Shown piece after piece: positions 43,076 through 51,982 of a stretch of DNA of 64,000 nucleotides. How positions within the stretch are numbered: the first letter of the stretch is position 1; each line of letters begins with the position of its first letter. Under the pieces are notes generated by a model. The model saw only the letters and a list, made by a program, of their open reading frames with translations, was not told the DNA's origin and did no database searches. Source of the stretch: Ectopseudomonas composti (lineage in GTDB: Bacteria; Pseudomonadota; Gammaproteobacteria; Pseudomonadales; Pseudomonadaceae); contig NZ_FOWP01000012.1 of assembly GCF_900115475.1 (NCBI RefSeq), forward strand, positions 62,001 to 126,000, given 5' to 3'. Made by a program: the position numbers and the translations under genes.

Positions 43076-43722
43076 AGGTGAGTGAAGACGCGCTCGGCTG
43101 GCAGGCGCGACTTCGGCAGCGCGGCATTGAAATCGCTGTCGCTGTGATACCCCAGCGCCACCGCGACCATGCTGCTCAGCCCCTGAGCGGCCAGCCCCAG
43201 TTCCTCATCCAGCGCCTCGCGGTCGATGCCCTCCATCGGCGTGGCGTCCACACCTTTGGCCGCAGCCCCCAGGAGCAAGGTACCCAGCGCCAGATAAGCC
43301 TGTTTTTCCGCCCAGTTCGGGATGTCGCCCAAGCCACGGTGCAGTTCAACGTAACTGCTGCGGGTGTTGTGCTGAGTGGCGCGTGCCGCATCATCGCGGA
43401 AACGGCCATCATCGGCTTCCTGCTGCAGCACATCGGCCAGATAGGCATCGTTGAGGTCGTGACGCGCGCAGATCAGGATCACATGCGAAGCATTGAGGAT
43501 CTTCGGCTGGTTGTAGGCGAAGCCGCCCTGAGCACCCTTGGTCAGGCGCGCCTTGCCCTCGGCAGTACTCGCCACGACGAAGTGCCAGGGCTGCGAATTG
43601 ACCGAAGACGGCGACAGACGCAGCAACTCCAGCAGCTCGTCGATGATCGCCTGATCCACCTGGCGGCTGGCATCGTAAGCCTTGGTGGTGTAACGCTGAC
43701 GCGCGAAAGAAACGGGGCTCAT
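43072..43722 (-). CDS. nfsB: Oxygen-insensitive NAD(P)H nitroreductase, NfsB family
   Basis: The protein has 216 residues from the ATG with top base 43722 (GGAG 8 bases upstream). It is close to E. coli NfsB in length and motifs: RYTTKAYDASRQV, SPSSVNSQPWHFVVASTAEG (FMN site), ADDGRF, YLALGTLLLGAAAKGVDATPMEG and the ending SDFNAALPKSRLP. It uses FMN to reduce nitroaromatics and quinones. Its stop codon lies within the end of the MITE-like element, so insertion may have altered the last residues or the terminator. Confidence 0.93.
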   Translation of the reverse strand: MSPVSFARQRYTTKAYDASRQVDQAIIDELLELLRLSPSSVNSQPWHFVVASTAEGKARLTKGAQGGFAYNQPKILNASHVILICARHDLNDAYLADVLQQEADDGRFRDDAARATQHNTRSSYVELHRGLGDIPNWAEKQAYLALGTLLLGAAAKGVDATPMEGIDREALDEELGLAAQGLSSMVAVALGYHSDSDFNAALPKSRLPAERVFTHL

Positions 43723-44098
43723 GAACACTCTCCTGATTGATGGATGACGCGAAATGGGCGCCAGTCTGCAGCATGCCTGCGCATGAAAAAAGCAGGCAAA
43801 GCCGCTAGGAGTTTCAAAGCAAAGATGAAAATGCAGGCAGCAGCTCTCTAGCGGGCTACGCCAGCGCTCTGCAAGCATTCGATAAAACCCGCGACGCTCG
43901 CTGAACGGCTGAGTGCGGAGTACAGCACGCCGATTTCGCAATGGACCGGCGCCGAGCCGAGAACCTTTGCGGCTTGCTTTGCACGCGGTTAAGTGCCCCG
44001 ATCAGCAGAACACCGGTAGTTGCCGGACTAAGCCAACTTTGATGCTGCTTGGCAAGACACCACGCGGGGCCAGCAGGAAAGGAATTTTCTTAAAATCA

Positions 44099-44138
44099 TG
44101 TAAGAAATAACCTCACCCGGTTTTCAGTCATTTCTTAC
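44099..44138. promoter_or_regulatory. Inverted repeat in the AT-rich region upstream of the csu cluster
   Basis: GTAAGAAAT (44100-44108) and ATTTCTTAC (44130-44138) are exact inverted copies about 21 bases apart. They lie in the AT-rich part (about 44085-44220) of the 43723-44280 gap, the least GC-rich stretch of the window. No gene is supported in that gap. The site may bind a regulator of the pilus operon, or the AT-rich DNA may be a target for MvaT-type silencing. Confidence 0.4.
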
Positions 44139-44280
44139 GCGATCATTTTTTCCTGACCATTCAGTTACTTATTTATCAAGTTCAATTCTCATTCAAGCGA
44201 AGCGGCAGCTGAGCTTTTTTTGAGCATCCGAAATGGCTGGACTATGGTCCAAACATACCCATTTCGAAGGGATTCGACTG

Positions 44281-44814
44281 ATGAAGCCTGTCATGAGAAC
44301 CGCCGCTCTAGCCCTTTCTCTCTTTGCCGCACCTGCCTTCTCGGCAGGCCAGTTGCAGGGTCAGCTGAACGTCCAGATCACCATTGGTACCGGTTGTACG
44401 GTGACCAATGGCACCGCCAGCGGTAGTAGCAACACCTTCGGTTCACTGTCCTTCGGTAACTACAACGACCTCGCCAACCTGATCGACGGCCGCTCCTTCG
44501 GCAGTGCCGGCGGTAGCTCATTCGGTTTGCAATGCAGCCTCGGCACGGCCTACAGCATCGCACTCAACTCCGGGCAAAACGCTACCGGCGGACAACGCAG
44601 AATGATCAACTCAGGTGCCTACGTCGCTTACAACCTTTACCAGGACAGCGGCCGTAGCCAAGCCTGGGGCGATGGTGGTGCCACGGGCACGGTTCTGTCA
44701 GGCACCGGCACTGGCACCAATGAAGAAGTGATCGTCTACGGCCGAGTGCCAGCGCAAACCACCCCCAGCCCTGGCACCTACACCGATACCGTACAGGTCA
44801 CCATCGCCTGGTAA
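44281..44814 (+). CDS. csuA/B: Csu-type spore coat U pilin subunit (major pilin, CsuA/B-like)
   Basis: The protein has 177 residues from the ATG at 44281. A signal peptide ends near FSA (about residue 21). The mature part has an SCPU domain: GQLNVQITIGTGCTVTNGT at the start, a second cysteine in LQCSLG (disulfide), GRRMI-like QRRMINSG, YNLYQDSGR, and the terminal YGRVPAQ, then YTDTVQVTIAW strand. This is the first gene of an operon with the csuA/B-A-B-C-D-E order of Acinetobacter. The product is exported and polymerised by donor-strand exchange into an archaic chaperone-usher pilus used in biofilm attachment. Confidence 0.92.
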   Translation: MKPVMRTAALALSLFAAPAFSAGQLQGQLNVQITIGTGCTVTNGTASGSSNTFGSLSFGNYNDLANLIDGRSFGSAGGSSFGLQCSLGTAYSIALNSGQNATGGQRRMINSGAYVAYNLYQDSGRSQAWGDGGATGTVLSGTGTGTNEEVIVYGRVPAQTTPSPGTYTDTVQVTIAW

Positions 44815-44865
44815 TCACCGCCCGCACCACCAAGAGGATCTCGAACTCGCCAGGGAAGAATCGTC

Positions 44866-45366
44866 ATGCCACGCCTGATCGCCCTTCTATTCCTGCTGAC
44901 TCCGGCAGCTTTGCCGGCGGTCGACAAGACCGCCACCATCGGCCTGAACGTCGAGGTGTTGCCGGCCTGCCAGGCAGGTAGCACCAGCGGTTCAGGCGTC
45001 AGCTTCGGTACGCTGGATTTCGGTACCCACCTCAGAATCGACAACCTGATCACTCGCGTCGGCCAGCCAGGAGCCGGCGCCCTACGCGTCAATTGTCAGC
45101 AGAGCATTCCCTACCGCGTGCTGATCAACGCGGGCCACAGCGGTAGCACCAACAACCGGCAGATGGTCGGCCCCAGCTCGGCCGTACTCACCTACAACCT
45201 TTACACCGGCGCGGACTACGCCACCGTCTGGGACAACAGCACGGGGGTCAGCGCAGTCGGCAACGGCCAGGATCAATGGCTACCGATCTACGCCCGTGTG
45301 CCGGCGCAGAGCGCCCCACCGCCCGGTAGCTACAGCGACACGCTGACCGTCACGGTGAGTTGGTGA
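44866..45366 (+). CDS. csuA: Csu-type spore coat U pilin subunit CsuA
   Basis: The protein has 166 residues with a signal peptide ending near LPA (about residue 18). The SCPU pattern is repeated: LNVEVLPACQAGS, a second cysteine in RVNCQQSIPY, RQMVGPSSAVLTYNLYTGAD, YARVPAQ and YSDTLTVTVSW. It begins 51 bases after csuA/B and its stop overlaps the csuB ATG by one base (TGATG). It is probably a minor pilin. Confidence 0.9.
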   Translation: MPRLIALLFLLTPAALPAVDKTATIGLNVEVLPACQAGSTSGSGVSFGTLDFGTHLRIDNLITRVGQPGAGALRVNCQQSIPYRVLINAGHSGSTNNRQMVGPSSAVLTYNLYTGADYATVWDNSTGVSAVGNGQDQWLPIYARVPAQSAPPPGSYSDTLTVTVSW

Positions 45367-45938
45367 TGCCGTGCCGGGGCCAGTCACTCGGGGTTTCCAG
45401 CCTGTTCAGCCTGATCGTACTGGCCATGCACACCTTGCCAGCTCAGGGCGACACGGGCATCAACGATCAGATCGTCAGCCAGAGCTTCCAGATACGCGCG
45501 GAAATCGTACCGGGGTGTCTGCTCGGCGCCGGCGGCAGCGACACCACCTCGTTCGGCAGTATTTCGTTCGGCCAGATCAGCACCCTGCCGAGCAACCTGG
45601 ACACCGCCAGCACACCGGGCAATGGCTCCATCGTGCTGCAATGCTCCCCCGGTACCGCCGTCACGATTTCCTTCAATGCCGGCCTCAATGCCAGCAGCGT
45701 TGGCGGTGGGCGCTATCTCGCGCGTGGTGCAGAGCGCCTGCGCTATCAGCTTTACCAAGACACCGCGCGCAGCATCGTCTGGGGCGATGGCAGCAACGGT
45801 GGCACGCGCATGAGCATCAATTTTCCCGTTGGCGGCGCCACCCAGACCTACACGGTCTACGCCCGCCTGTTCAGTGTCAGCCCGCTGCCGTCAGCCGGCA
45901 TCTACACCGACACCATCACCGTGACCGTGAGTTATTGA
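45366..45938 (+). CDS. csuB: Csu-type spore coat U pilin subunit CsuB
   Basis: The protein has 190 residues from the ATG at 45366. A signal peptide ends near AQG (about residue 27), followed by a longer N-terminal strand (VSQSFQIRAEIVPGCLLG), a second cysteine in LQCSPGTAV, YLARGAERLRYQLYQDTARS, and the terminal YARLFSVSPLPSAGIYTDTI strand. It is coupled to csuA by the TGATG overlap. It is a minor or linker subunit by position. Confidence 0.9.
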   Translation: MPCRGQSLGVSSLFSLIVLAMHTLPAQGDTGINDQIVSQSFQIRAEIVPGCLLGAGGSDTTSFGSISFGQISTLPSNLDTASTPGNGSIVLQCSPGTAVTISFNAGLNASSVGGGRYLARGAERLRYQLYQDTARSIVWGDGSNGGTRMSINFPVGGATQTYTVYARLFSVSPLPSAGIYTDTITVTVSY

Positions 45939-45941
45939 GCC

Positions 45942-46700
45942 ATGAGGATGCATACCCTCTTCGCCTGCTGTCTGAGCCTGGCCACAGCGCTGGCCAGCCT
46001 GGCCGCGCAGGCCGCCAGTTCCATCCTGATCTGGCCAATCAATCCGCTGATCGAAGCGGATCGACAGAAATCCGCCGCGCTGTGGTTGGAAAACCGTGGG
46101 CAGGAGCCGGTGGATTTGCAGGTTCGCGTGCTGGCCTGGGAACAGGAGGGCTTCGAAGATCGCCTGACGCCACAGAAGCAAGTGGTGGGCAGCCCGCCCA
46201 TGGCAACGCTGCAGCCGGGCAAGCGGCAACTAGTCAGGCTGGTCAATCTAGAACCGCCGAGCGCTGGCACGCTGCGCACCTACCGTGTACTGGTCGACGA
46301 GGTACTGCCACCGCAACCGCGCCCGTCTCAACTGGGCGTGCAGTTTCAGATGCGCTACTCGGTGCCTTTGTTCGTGGTCGGGCCTGGAGCCTATCTGGAT
46401 GATGGCGCGCGAGAAGCGCCAGGCCAGGGCCAGCCACTGGCTCCCGATTTACGCTACCGCGTCGTCGAAGGCAGCGATGGCGTCTTCCTCAACCTGCGCA
46501 ACCTCGGCCCCGCTCCGGCCCGGCTGTCCCAGGTCGATCTCTTGCGCGACAGCGGCAAGCAGCCACTGGCCGAAGGGCTTCTCGGTTATGTGCTGCCCGG
46601 CGCGCAGATGCGCTGGCCATTGCCAGCAGGTGTGCGCAGCGCCCGGGTGCAGGCGCGCATCAACGAAAGCCGACAAACGCAGACGCTGGCCGCTGAGTAG
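45942..46700 (+). CDS. csuC: Periplasmic pilus chaperone CsuC
   Basis: The protein has 252 residues with a signal peptide ending at AQA (about residue 24). It is a PapD-like immunoglobulin-fold chaperone: IWPINPLIEADRQKSAALWLENRG for the first strand, the MATLQPGKRQLVRLVN sheet, then TLRTYRVLVDEVLPPQP with the conserved arginine and lysine region used to hold subunit C-termini. The archaic FGL-type family is expected. It starts 3 bases after csuB, and its last bases overlap the reading frame of the usher. Confidence 0.92.
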   Translation: MRMHTLFACCLSLATALASLAAQAASSILIWPINPLIEADRQKSAALWLENRGQEPVDLQVRVLAWEQEGFEDRLTPQKQVVGSPPMATLQPGKRQLVRLVNLEPPSAGTLRTYRVLVDEVLPPQPRPSQLGVQFQMRYSVPLFVVGPGAYLDDGAREAPGQGQPLAPDLRYRVVEGSDGVFLNLRNLGPAPARLSQVDLLRDSGKQPLAEGLLGYVLPGAQMRWPLPAGVRSARVQARINESRQTQTLAAE

Positions 46701-49023
46701 GTCGCTGGCGTTGCTGCTCCTGGCCGCGCTGCTGTCAGGCCGTTCAGCCCATGGCGATGATGCGCAGCAGTTCGCCGAGGCCCAGTTGCTTTACCTGGAG
46801 TTGATCGTCAATGAACTTTCCAGCGGCAAGGTGGTGGAAGTGAGAGAGCATCAGGGCAGGCTGTTCGTCCAACGCGACGATCTGCTCACCGCGGGTGTAC
46901 ACCTGCCCTCGGAGAAGACGCCCTGGATCGCTCTGGATCGGATCGATGCCCTGCGCAGTGAGTATCAGCAGGATAGCCAGCGCCTGCTGCTCACCCTACC
47001 CAGCGAATGGCTACCGCATCAGCGTTTCGGCCCCAATAGCCTGAGCGAACCGATGCAAGCACAGAGCGCATTCGGTGTGCTGTTCAATTATGACCTTTAC
47101 TACAACCACACCGAGAACGCCGGCCACTACGCCAATACCTGGCTGGAACAGCGGGTGTTCGACGGTTTCGGCATGATTTCCAACACCGGCGTCCATCGCT
47201 ACAGCTTTTCCGGACCGGGCTATCGCGACGGCTACACCCGCTACGACAGCACCTGGCGCTTCAATGACCAGCAACGCATGCTCAGTTTCAGTGGCGGCGA
47301 CCTGATCACCGGCGCACTGACCTGGAACAGCGCGGTGCGCGTGGGAGGCCTGCAGATTTCGCGCAACTTCTCGCTGCGTCCGGACCTGATCACCTACCCC
47401 TTACCCCGTTTCGATGGCGATGCCACAGTGCCCAGCACTCTGGACCTGTTCATCGACAACGCACGCATCGGCCAGCAGGATCTGCGCCCAGGCCCCTTCA
47501 CCCTCAACACCGTGCCTTACATCAGCGGCGCCGGCACGGCGACGCTGGTGACCACGGATGTGCTGGGGCGCCAGGTCTCCACCACCGTGCCGTTCTATGT
47601 CACCGATACCCTGCTGCGTCAGGGGCTTTCAGACTTTTCCCTGTCGCTGGGAAAATTGCGCCGCAACTATGGTGTGGACGACTTTGCCTACGGCAGCCTG
47701 GTGAGCAGCGGCAGCCTGCGCTACGGCCTGAGCGACAGCCTAACCCTGGAAAGCCATGCCGAAGCAGGTGCCGGTCTCAGGCAGGCCGGTGTCGGCGCGA
47801 CCGTAGGCCTGGGTCTCATGGGCACCCTGACCAGCTCGGTGAGTCAGAGCAGCGGCATCGGTAATGGCCAGCAGTACAGCCTCGGCTACAGCTACTACGC
47901 GCGTCGCTTCGGCATCACCGCGCAGCGCATCCAACGCACCTCGGGCTACGCCGACCTCAGCGTCGCGCATGCCCTGGACAACGACCTGGCCGGTGGACCG
48001 CTGAGCAAGATCCTCGACCAACTGACCTTCAGTTTCAGCCCGGAGGGGCTCGGCTCATTCGGCGTCGGCTATTTCGCCAACGAAGAGCACAGCGGGCGGC
48101 GCACACGTCTGCTCAACCTGTCCTGGTCGCGCAGCCTGTGGGGCAATGCCAGCTTCTTTCTCTCCCTCAACCGCCAACTGGATGACGGCTCGCACGCCAT
48201 TCAGGCCCAGTTGGTCATCCCCTTCGACCTGCACTCCACCCTTTCCACGGGTGTGGAGCGAGACAGCAACGGCAACCAGCGCGTACGCGCCAACTTCAGC
48301 CGCAACCCACCCAGCGACGGCGGCCTGGGCTGGAACCTCGGCTATGCCAGCGGCGACAGCGAATACCGCCAGGCCGACCTGACCTGGCGCACCCAGCATG
48401 CCCAGGTGCAGGCAGGCGTCTACCAGAACGACGGCACCACCACTCAATGGGGCGGTGTCAGCGGCTCGCTGGTGGCCATGCAGGGCCAGGTATTCGCCAG
48501 CAACCGGATCGACGACGCCTTCGTGCTGGTCAGCACTGAGGGTTATTCAGATGTACCGGTGCGCTACGAACATCAACTGCTGGGTCGCACCGACTCGGCA
48601 GGCTACCTGCTAGTCCCCTGGGTGCCGTCTTACTACCCCGGCCAGTACGAAGTCGACCTGCTGGATCTACCGAGCAACCTGCAATTGTCGGAAACCCAGA
48701 AGCGCATCGCCGTACACCAGGGCAGCGGCGCATTGCTTGCCTTCCCGATGGTGATGAGCCTGTCAGCCAGTATCCAGCTGGTCGACAGCCAGGGACAGCC
48801 ACTGCCACGCGGTACCCAGGTGCTGCACCGTCCCAGCGGCCAACGCACCTATATCGGCTGGGACGGCCAGCTGTATTTCGAAGGGCTGGCGAAGGACAAC
48901 CAGTTGGAAGTGCACCTGACCGATGGCAGCCGTTGCACCAGCCGCTTCTCACTGGACGACAGCGCCGTGGAAATGGCCGTGGTCGGCCCCCTCTCCTGCC
49001 TGCAACGGGACGGCCAGCCATGA
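46693..49023 (+). CDS. csuD: Outer membrane pilus usher CsuD (start codon non-canonical)
   Basis: The mature protein begins around DDAQQFAEAQ and totals about 750 residues; it has PapC N-domain, plug and barrel, seen in the SGDLITGALTWNSAVRVGGL, PFTLNTVPYISGAG, DTLLRQGLSDFSLSLGKLRRNYG and PWVPSYYPGQYEVDLLDLP signatures, with cysteines in the C-terminal domain. No ATG or GTG is placed to give a normal signal peptide. Starting at the CTG of 46693 gives LSRSLALLLLAALLSGRSAHG, a perfect signal sequence overlapping csuC; a TTG at 46711 is the other option. The last base pairs overlap csuE (ATGA). Confidence 0.8.
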   Translation: MSRSLALLLLAALLSGRSAHGDDAQQFAEAQLLYLELIVNELSSGKVVEVREHQGRLFVQRDDLLTAGVHLPSEKTPWIALDRIDALRSEYQQDSQRLLLTLPSEWLPHQRFGPNSLSEPMQAQSAFGVLFNYDLYYNHTENAGHYANTWLEQRVFDGFGMISNTGVHRYSFSGPGYRDGYTRYDSTWRFNDQQRMLSFSGGDLITGALTWNSAVRVGGLQISRNFSLRPDLITYPLPRFDGDATVPSTLDLFIDNARIGQQDLRPGPFTLNTVPYISGAGTATLVTTDVLGRQVSTTVPFYVTDTLLRQGLSDFSLSLGKLRRNYGVDDFAYGSLVSSGSLRYGLSDSLTLESHAEAGAGLRQAGVGATVGLGLMGTLTSSVSQSSGIGNGQQYSLGYSYYARRFGITAQRIQRTSGYADLSVAHALDNDLAGGPLSKILDQLTFSFSPEGLGSFGVGYFANEEHSGRRTRLLNLSWSRSLWGNASFFLSLNRQLDDGSHAIQAQLVIPFDLHSTLSTGVERDSNGNQRVRANFSRNPPSDGGLGWNLGYASGDSEYRQADLTWRTQHAQVQAGVYQNDGTTTQWGGVSGSLVAMQGQVFASNRIDDAFVLVSTEGYSDVPVRYEHQLLGRTDSAGYLLVPWVPSYYPGQYEVDLLDLPSNLQLSETQKRIAVHQGSGALLAFPMVMSLSASIQLVDSQGQPLPRGTQVLHRPSGQRTYIGWDGQLYFEGLAKDNQLEVHLTDGSRCTSRFSLDDSAVEMAVVGPLSCLQRDGQP

Positions 49024-49988
49024 TCCGCTGGCTGCTGACCTGTACGCTTCTGCTCTGCAGCGCGCTGGCAAGCATCCCAGCGCACGCCTGCAGCACCTAT
49101 GCGGGAGGCGCAGTCAATCTGGGCACTACCAACTCTCTGAGTCTGCGCACCACCCAGCAACAAGCTGCAGCCGGCGCAGGCCTGGCCTGTCCTGGGTTGC
49201 TTCAAGTTCTGGCGGGGGCATACGTCCGGGTCACCCTGCAAAACGCCGGCCCCCTGGCCTTGCAGGACGGCCAGGGCAATCAGATTCCTTTTCAGGTTTT
49301 TCAGGACGCCGGCTACAACCAGGCGCTGACAGCCGGCCAACCGCAACAGCTCGGTGCAATCAACCTGCTGGCCCTTGGGGGTAGCTCCACCGCCATCGGC
49401 CTGTATTTCCGTACCAATCCCGGCCCCAACGTGCCAGCCGGCACCTACACCGCCACCGTCACCCTGCGCTGGGACTGGGCCATCTGCACCGTCGGCGCAC
49501 TCAATATCTGCGCCTGGAACCGCAGCCCAGGCTTGACGCAGAACTGCGTGGTGATCTGCGGTGCGCCCACCAACTGGGGGACGGGCTCACTTGCCACCCT
49601 GACCATCACCCTGGTGGTCAGCAAGGCCTGCCGCATCGATACCTTGCCCAACGTCGACTTCGGCGCCAACGCCTTGATCAGCCAGTTCAGCGCGCAGCAA
49701 CGTACCTTCTCCGTCACCTGCACCAATACAGAGGGCTACACGCTGAGTTTCGACAATGGGCAAAACTACCAGGCGCCCTGGCGACGCCTGCGAAATGGCA
49801 GTCAGTACATCCGCTACAACCTCTACTACAGCGGCAGCAGCCTGATCTGGAACGCTGCCTCGCCGCTCACGGCCAGCGGCACGGGCAACTCACAGAGCTT
49901 TAGCTACCAAGCGATTCTCGACCCTGGGCAAGCCAACGCACCGGTGGGTGTCTATACCGACGATGTGCTGCTGATCATCAGCTACTGA
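49020..49988 (+). CDS. csuE: Csu pilus tip adhesin CsuE
   Basis: The protein has 322 residues from the ATG at 49020, overlapping the usher stop. A signal peptide ends near AHA (about residue 19). Two SCPU-like domains follow: residues of about 20-150 (CSTYAGGAVNLG and CPGLLQVLAGAY) and 200-322 (KACRIDTLPNVDFGAN, TFSVTCTNTEGYTLSFDNGQ, YIRYNLYYSGSSLIW). The two-domain build, with the extra N-terminal domain, is the tip-adhesin form. In Acinetobacter the CsuE tip binds hydrophobic surfaces. The four extra cysteines around AICTVGALNICAWN are unusual. Confidence 0.88.
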   Translation: MIRWLLTCTLLLCSALASIPAHACSTYAGGAVNLGTTNSLSLRTTQQQAAAGAGLACPGLLQVLAGAYVRVTLQNAGPLALQDGQGNQIPFQVFQDAGYNQALTAGQPQQLGAINLLALGGSSTAIGLYFRTNPGPNVPAGTYTATVTLRWDWAICTVGALNICAWNRSPGLTQNCVVICGAPTNWGTGSLATLTITLVVSKACRIDTLPNVDFGANALISQFSAQQRTFSVTCTNTEGYTLSFDNGQNYQAPWRRLRNGSQYIRYNLYYSGSSLIWNAASPLTASGTGNSQSFSYQAILDPGQANAPVGVYTDDVLLIISY

Positions 49989-49992
49989 AGCC

Positions 49993-50295
49993 TTACCAGT
50001 AGATCACCAGCGTCGAGCCGACATCTTCGACGGACTGCACTGTCACCGAGGTCGTCCCTGCAAACGCCAACGGCAAGGCGCGCCCGTTCACGTCCTGCAG
50101 GCGATAGGCCGCATGCTCGCAGTCATGTGCAGACAGGTACACGCCAGCCGCATCGCTTCGCGCAGCAACCTCGCATCGTTTGAGAATGGTCAGGCTGATC
50201 TGTAGCTGCCCGCTGATCTGCTCGGCAGACGACAGATTGGTAGTGGCGCACAACGCAGTGGCCACGATCCAGGCAAGAGATCGGTGAATCGACAT
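49993..50295 (-). CDS. Small secreted protein resembling a miniature Csu pilin domain
   Basis: The protein has 100 residues. A clear signal peptide (MSIHRSLAWIVATALCATTN, cut near SSA at 24) leaves about 76 residues. Its start ISGQLQISLTILKRCEV matches the pilin start LQGQLNVQITIGTGCTV of the csuA/B product at 44281, and its end (GSTLVIYW) resembles the pilin's TVQVTIAW. Two cysteines remain in the mature part. It lacks most of the central pilin strands. It is antisense and convergent with csuE (4 bases between stops). Its function is unknown; a pilus-related regulator, decoy or minor part is possible. The ribosome binding site is weak. Confidence 0.55.
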   Translation of the reverse strand: MSIHRSLAWIVATALCATTNLSSAEQISGQLQISLTILKRCEVAARSDAAGVYLSAHDCEHAAYRLQDVNGRALPLAFAGTTSVTVQSVEDVGSTLVIYW

Positions 50296-50441
50296 GACGA
50301 CGGTCTACGGTAAGGATGGCCTGCTGCGGTGAAGGTCAAAATCCATCCGTAGAAACGGTCACGAGAGCGAGGAGCGACCGAAGGTGGAGCAGAATAAAGT
50401 GATATCACCTTGAAATCACCTCGATTCCGACGAACGCCGGT

Positions 50442-51314
50442 TCAGGCCAATGCTTTCGCCACGAAGCACTTGCCTGGCGCCACGATCTGCTCCTGCGCCG
50501 CCACCAGCGGCAGGTCACGAGCGCCCTCGGCAGTCTGCTCGACCAGCGCATAGAGCGTCGCGGTAGCCAGTTCCAGTGCCTGCGGCAGCGCCTGGCCGGC
50601 CAGCAAGCGGCCCAGCAGCGTGGCCGAGAACACATCGCCCATGCCGTTGGGTAAGGGATGCAGGGCCAGGCGTGGCGTGGTTACCAGCCAGGCGCCCTCG
50701 CCATTCACTGCCAAGGTGCCCAACTCGCTCTCGGTGATATCCGGCGTCGCCAGGCTGGTAATCACCACCACGTCCGGCCCACGGCCGCGCAGTTGCCGTG
50801 CGATCTTCACCGCCTCCTGCAGGCTGCCTAGCTTCGCCCCAGTGAGCAGTTCGAACTCGAACTGGTTGGGCGTGATGATATTGGCGAAGGGAATAGCCTG
50901 GTCACGCAAAAAGTCCGGAATCGCCGGATTGACGAACACGCCTCGTCCCACGTCGCCCATCACCGGGTCGCACAGGTAACGCACGTTCGGGTTGTGCTGA
51001 CGAATCTCGCCCACCGCCTCGAGGATCACCCGCCCGCTGTCGGCATCGCCCAGATAACCGGAAAGTACCGCCGACAGCCGCGGCAGCACACCCCGCTCAC
51101 GCAGCCCGAGCAGCACCTCGCGCACATGCTCGGCGCCGAACACCTGGCCGCGAAACTGCCCGTAGCCGGTGTGATTGGAAAACTGCACGGTGTGGATCGG
51201 CAGTACCTCGAAGCCCAGCCGCTGCAATGGGAAAACCGCAGCAGCATTGCCGACATGGCCCCAGGCGACATGCGACTGAATGGACAAGACGAGGGGCGGT
51301 AGCGTGGCGCTCAT
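50442..51314 (-). CDS. pdxY: Pyridoxal kinase PdxY
   Basis: The protein has 290 residues of the PdxY/PdxK ribokinase-like family: LSIQSHVAWGHVGNAAAVFPLQ near the start, NHTGYGQFRGQVF, YLCDPVMGDVGRG, IITPNQFEFELLTG, and the catalytic GMGDVFSATLLG. It phosphorylates pyridoxal to PLP in B6 salvage. It is transcribed on the minus strand, downstream of and probably independent from the TetR gene at 51430, with a gap of 115 bases. Confidence 0.94.
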   Translation of the reverse strand: MSATLPPLVLSIQSHVAWGHVGNAAAVFPLQRLGFEVLPIHTVQFSNHTGYGQFRGQVFGAEHVREVLLGLRERGVLPRLSAVLSGYLGDADSGRVILEAVGEIRQHNPNVRYLCDPVMGDVGRGVFVNPAIPDFLRDQAIPFANIITPNQFEFELLTGAKLGSLQEAVKIARQLRGRGPDVVVITSLATPDITESELGTLAVNGEGAWLVTTPRLALHPLPNGMGDVFSATLLGRLLAGQALPQALELATATLYALVEQTAEGARDLPLVAAQEQIVAPGKCFVAKALA

Positions 51315-51429
51315 GACGATCTCTGCTGGCTGGATACGACGGGGCGACGATTATTCGCCAAACTGCCCGGGCACACCACTACCTGGCCATCCCAAATACT
51401 AGGACTTGAGTCAGCGCTGACTGACAGGC

Positions 51430-51981
51430 TCATACATAGGCTTGGACGAACAGTTCTACCGCCGCAGCCAGACGAGGGCCACTCACTGCCATCAGGTTGC
51501 TGCAATCAATGCTGCCAACCGCCAGCAAGAGAAACTGGGTGGCAGCCTGCTCATGGTCTGGGCATCGGGCCGACTGGGAAAGAGCCTTCTTCAGGTAGTT
51601 CTGATAGGGCAGGTAGCGCTGCCGCCAACGCTTCTGAGGTATCCGGTTAGAGCGCAGTACTATGTGGGTAAGTGCATGCGAAGCTGGCTGTTCACTCTGT
51701 TGCAACAGTTCACGTGCGACCCGTTCCAGACAAGCGCGCAGCCCACCCCTCGCCTGGCACGGCAGCTTCGGCTCCGGCAGTTCCTCCAGCCAGTAGTCGA
51801 GCACAGCTCGGTAGAGTTGTTCCTTGTCACCGAAGTGCGCATAGAGGGTGGCCTTGGTCACGCCCGCGGAATCGGCGATGGCCTGCATGTTTGCTTGGTT
51901 GAAGTCCAATGCCGTGAACACATCGCTCGCTGCCCACAGCATCTCGCGTCGGCGCCTGTCCTTCTGCACGGGCCAGCTCAT
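51430..51981 (-). CDS. TetR-family regulator downstream of the FabF-like gene
   Basis: The protein has 183 residues from the ATG with top base 51981, whose position (TAGCATG) makes it directly coupled to the stop of the FabF-like gene. The helix-turn-helix FNQANMQAIADSAGVTKATLYAHFGDKEQLYRAV is typical. The C-terminal domain is 120 residues with no named relatives that I recognise. It may be a second regulator of the pump/FabF operon. Confidence 0.85.
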   Translation of the reverse strand: MSWPVQKDRRRREMLWAASDVFTALDFNQANMQAIADSAGVTKATLYAHFGDKEQLYRAVLDYWLEELPEPKLPCQARGGLRACLERVARELLQQSEQPASHALTHIVLRSNRIPQKRWRQRYLPYQNYLKKALSQSARCPDHEQAATQFLLLAVGSIDCSNLMAVSGPRLAAAVELFVQAYV

Positions 51982-51982
51982 G

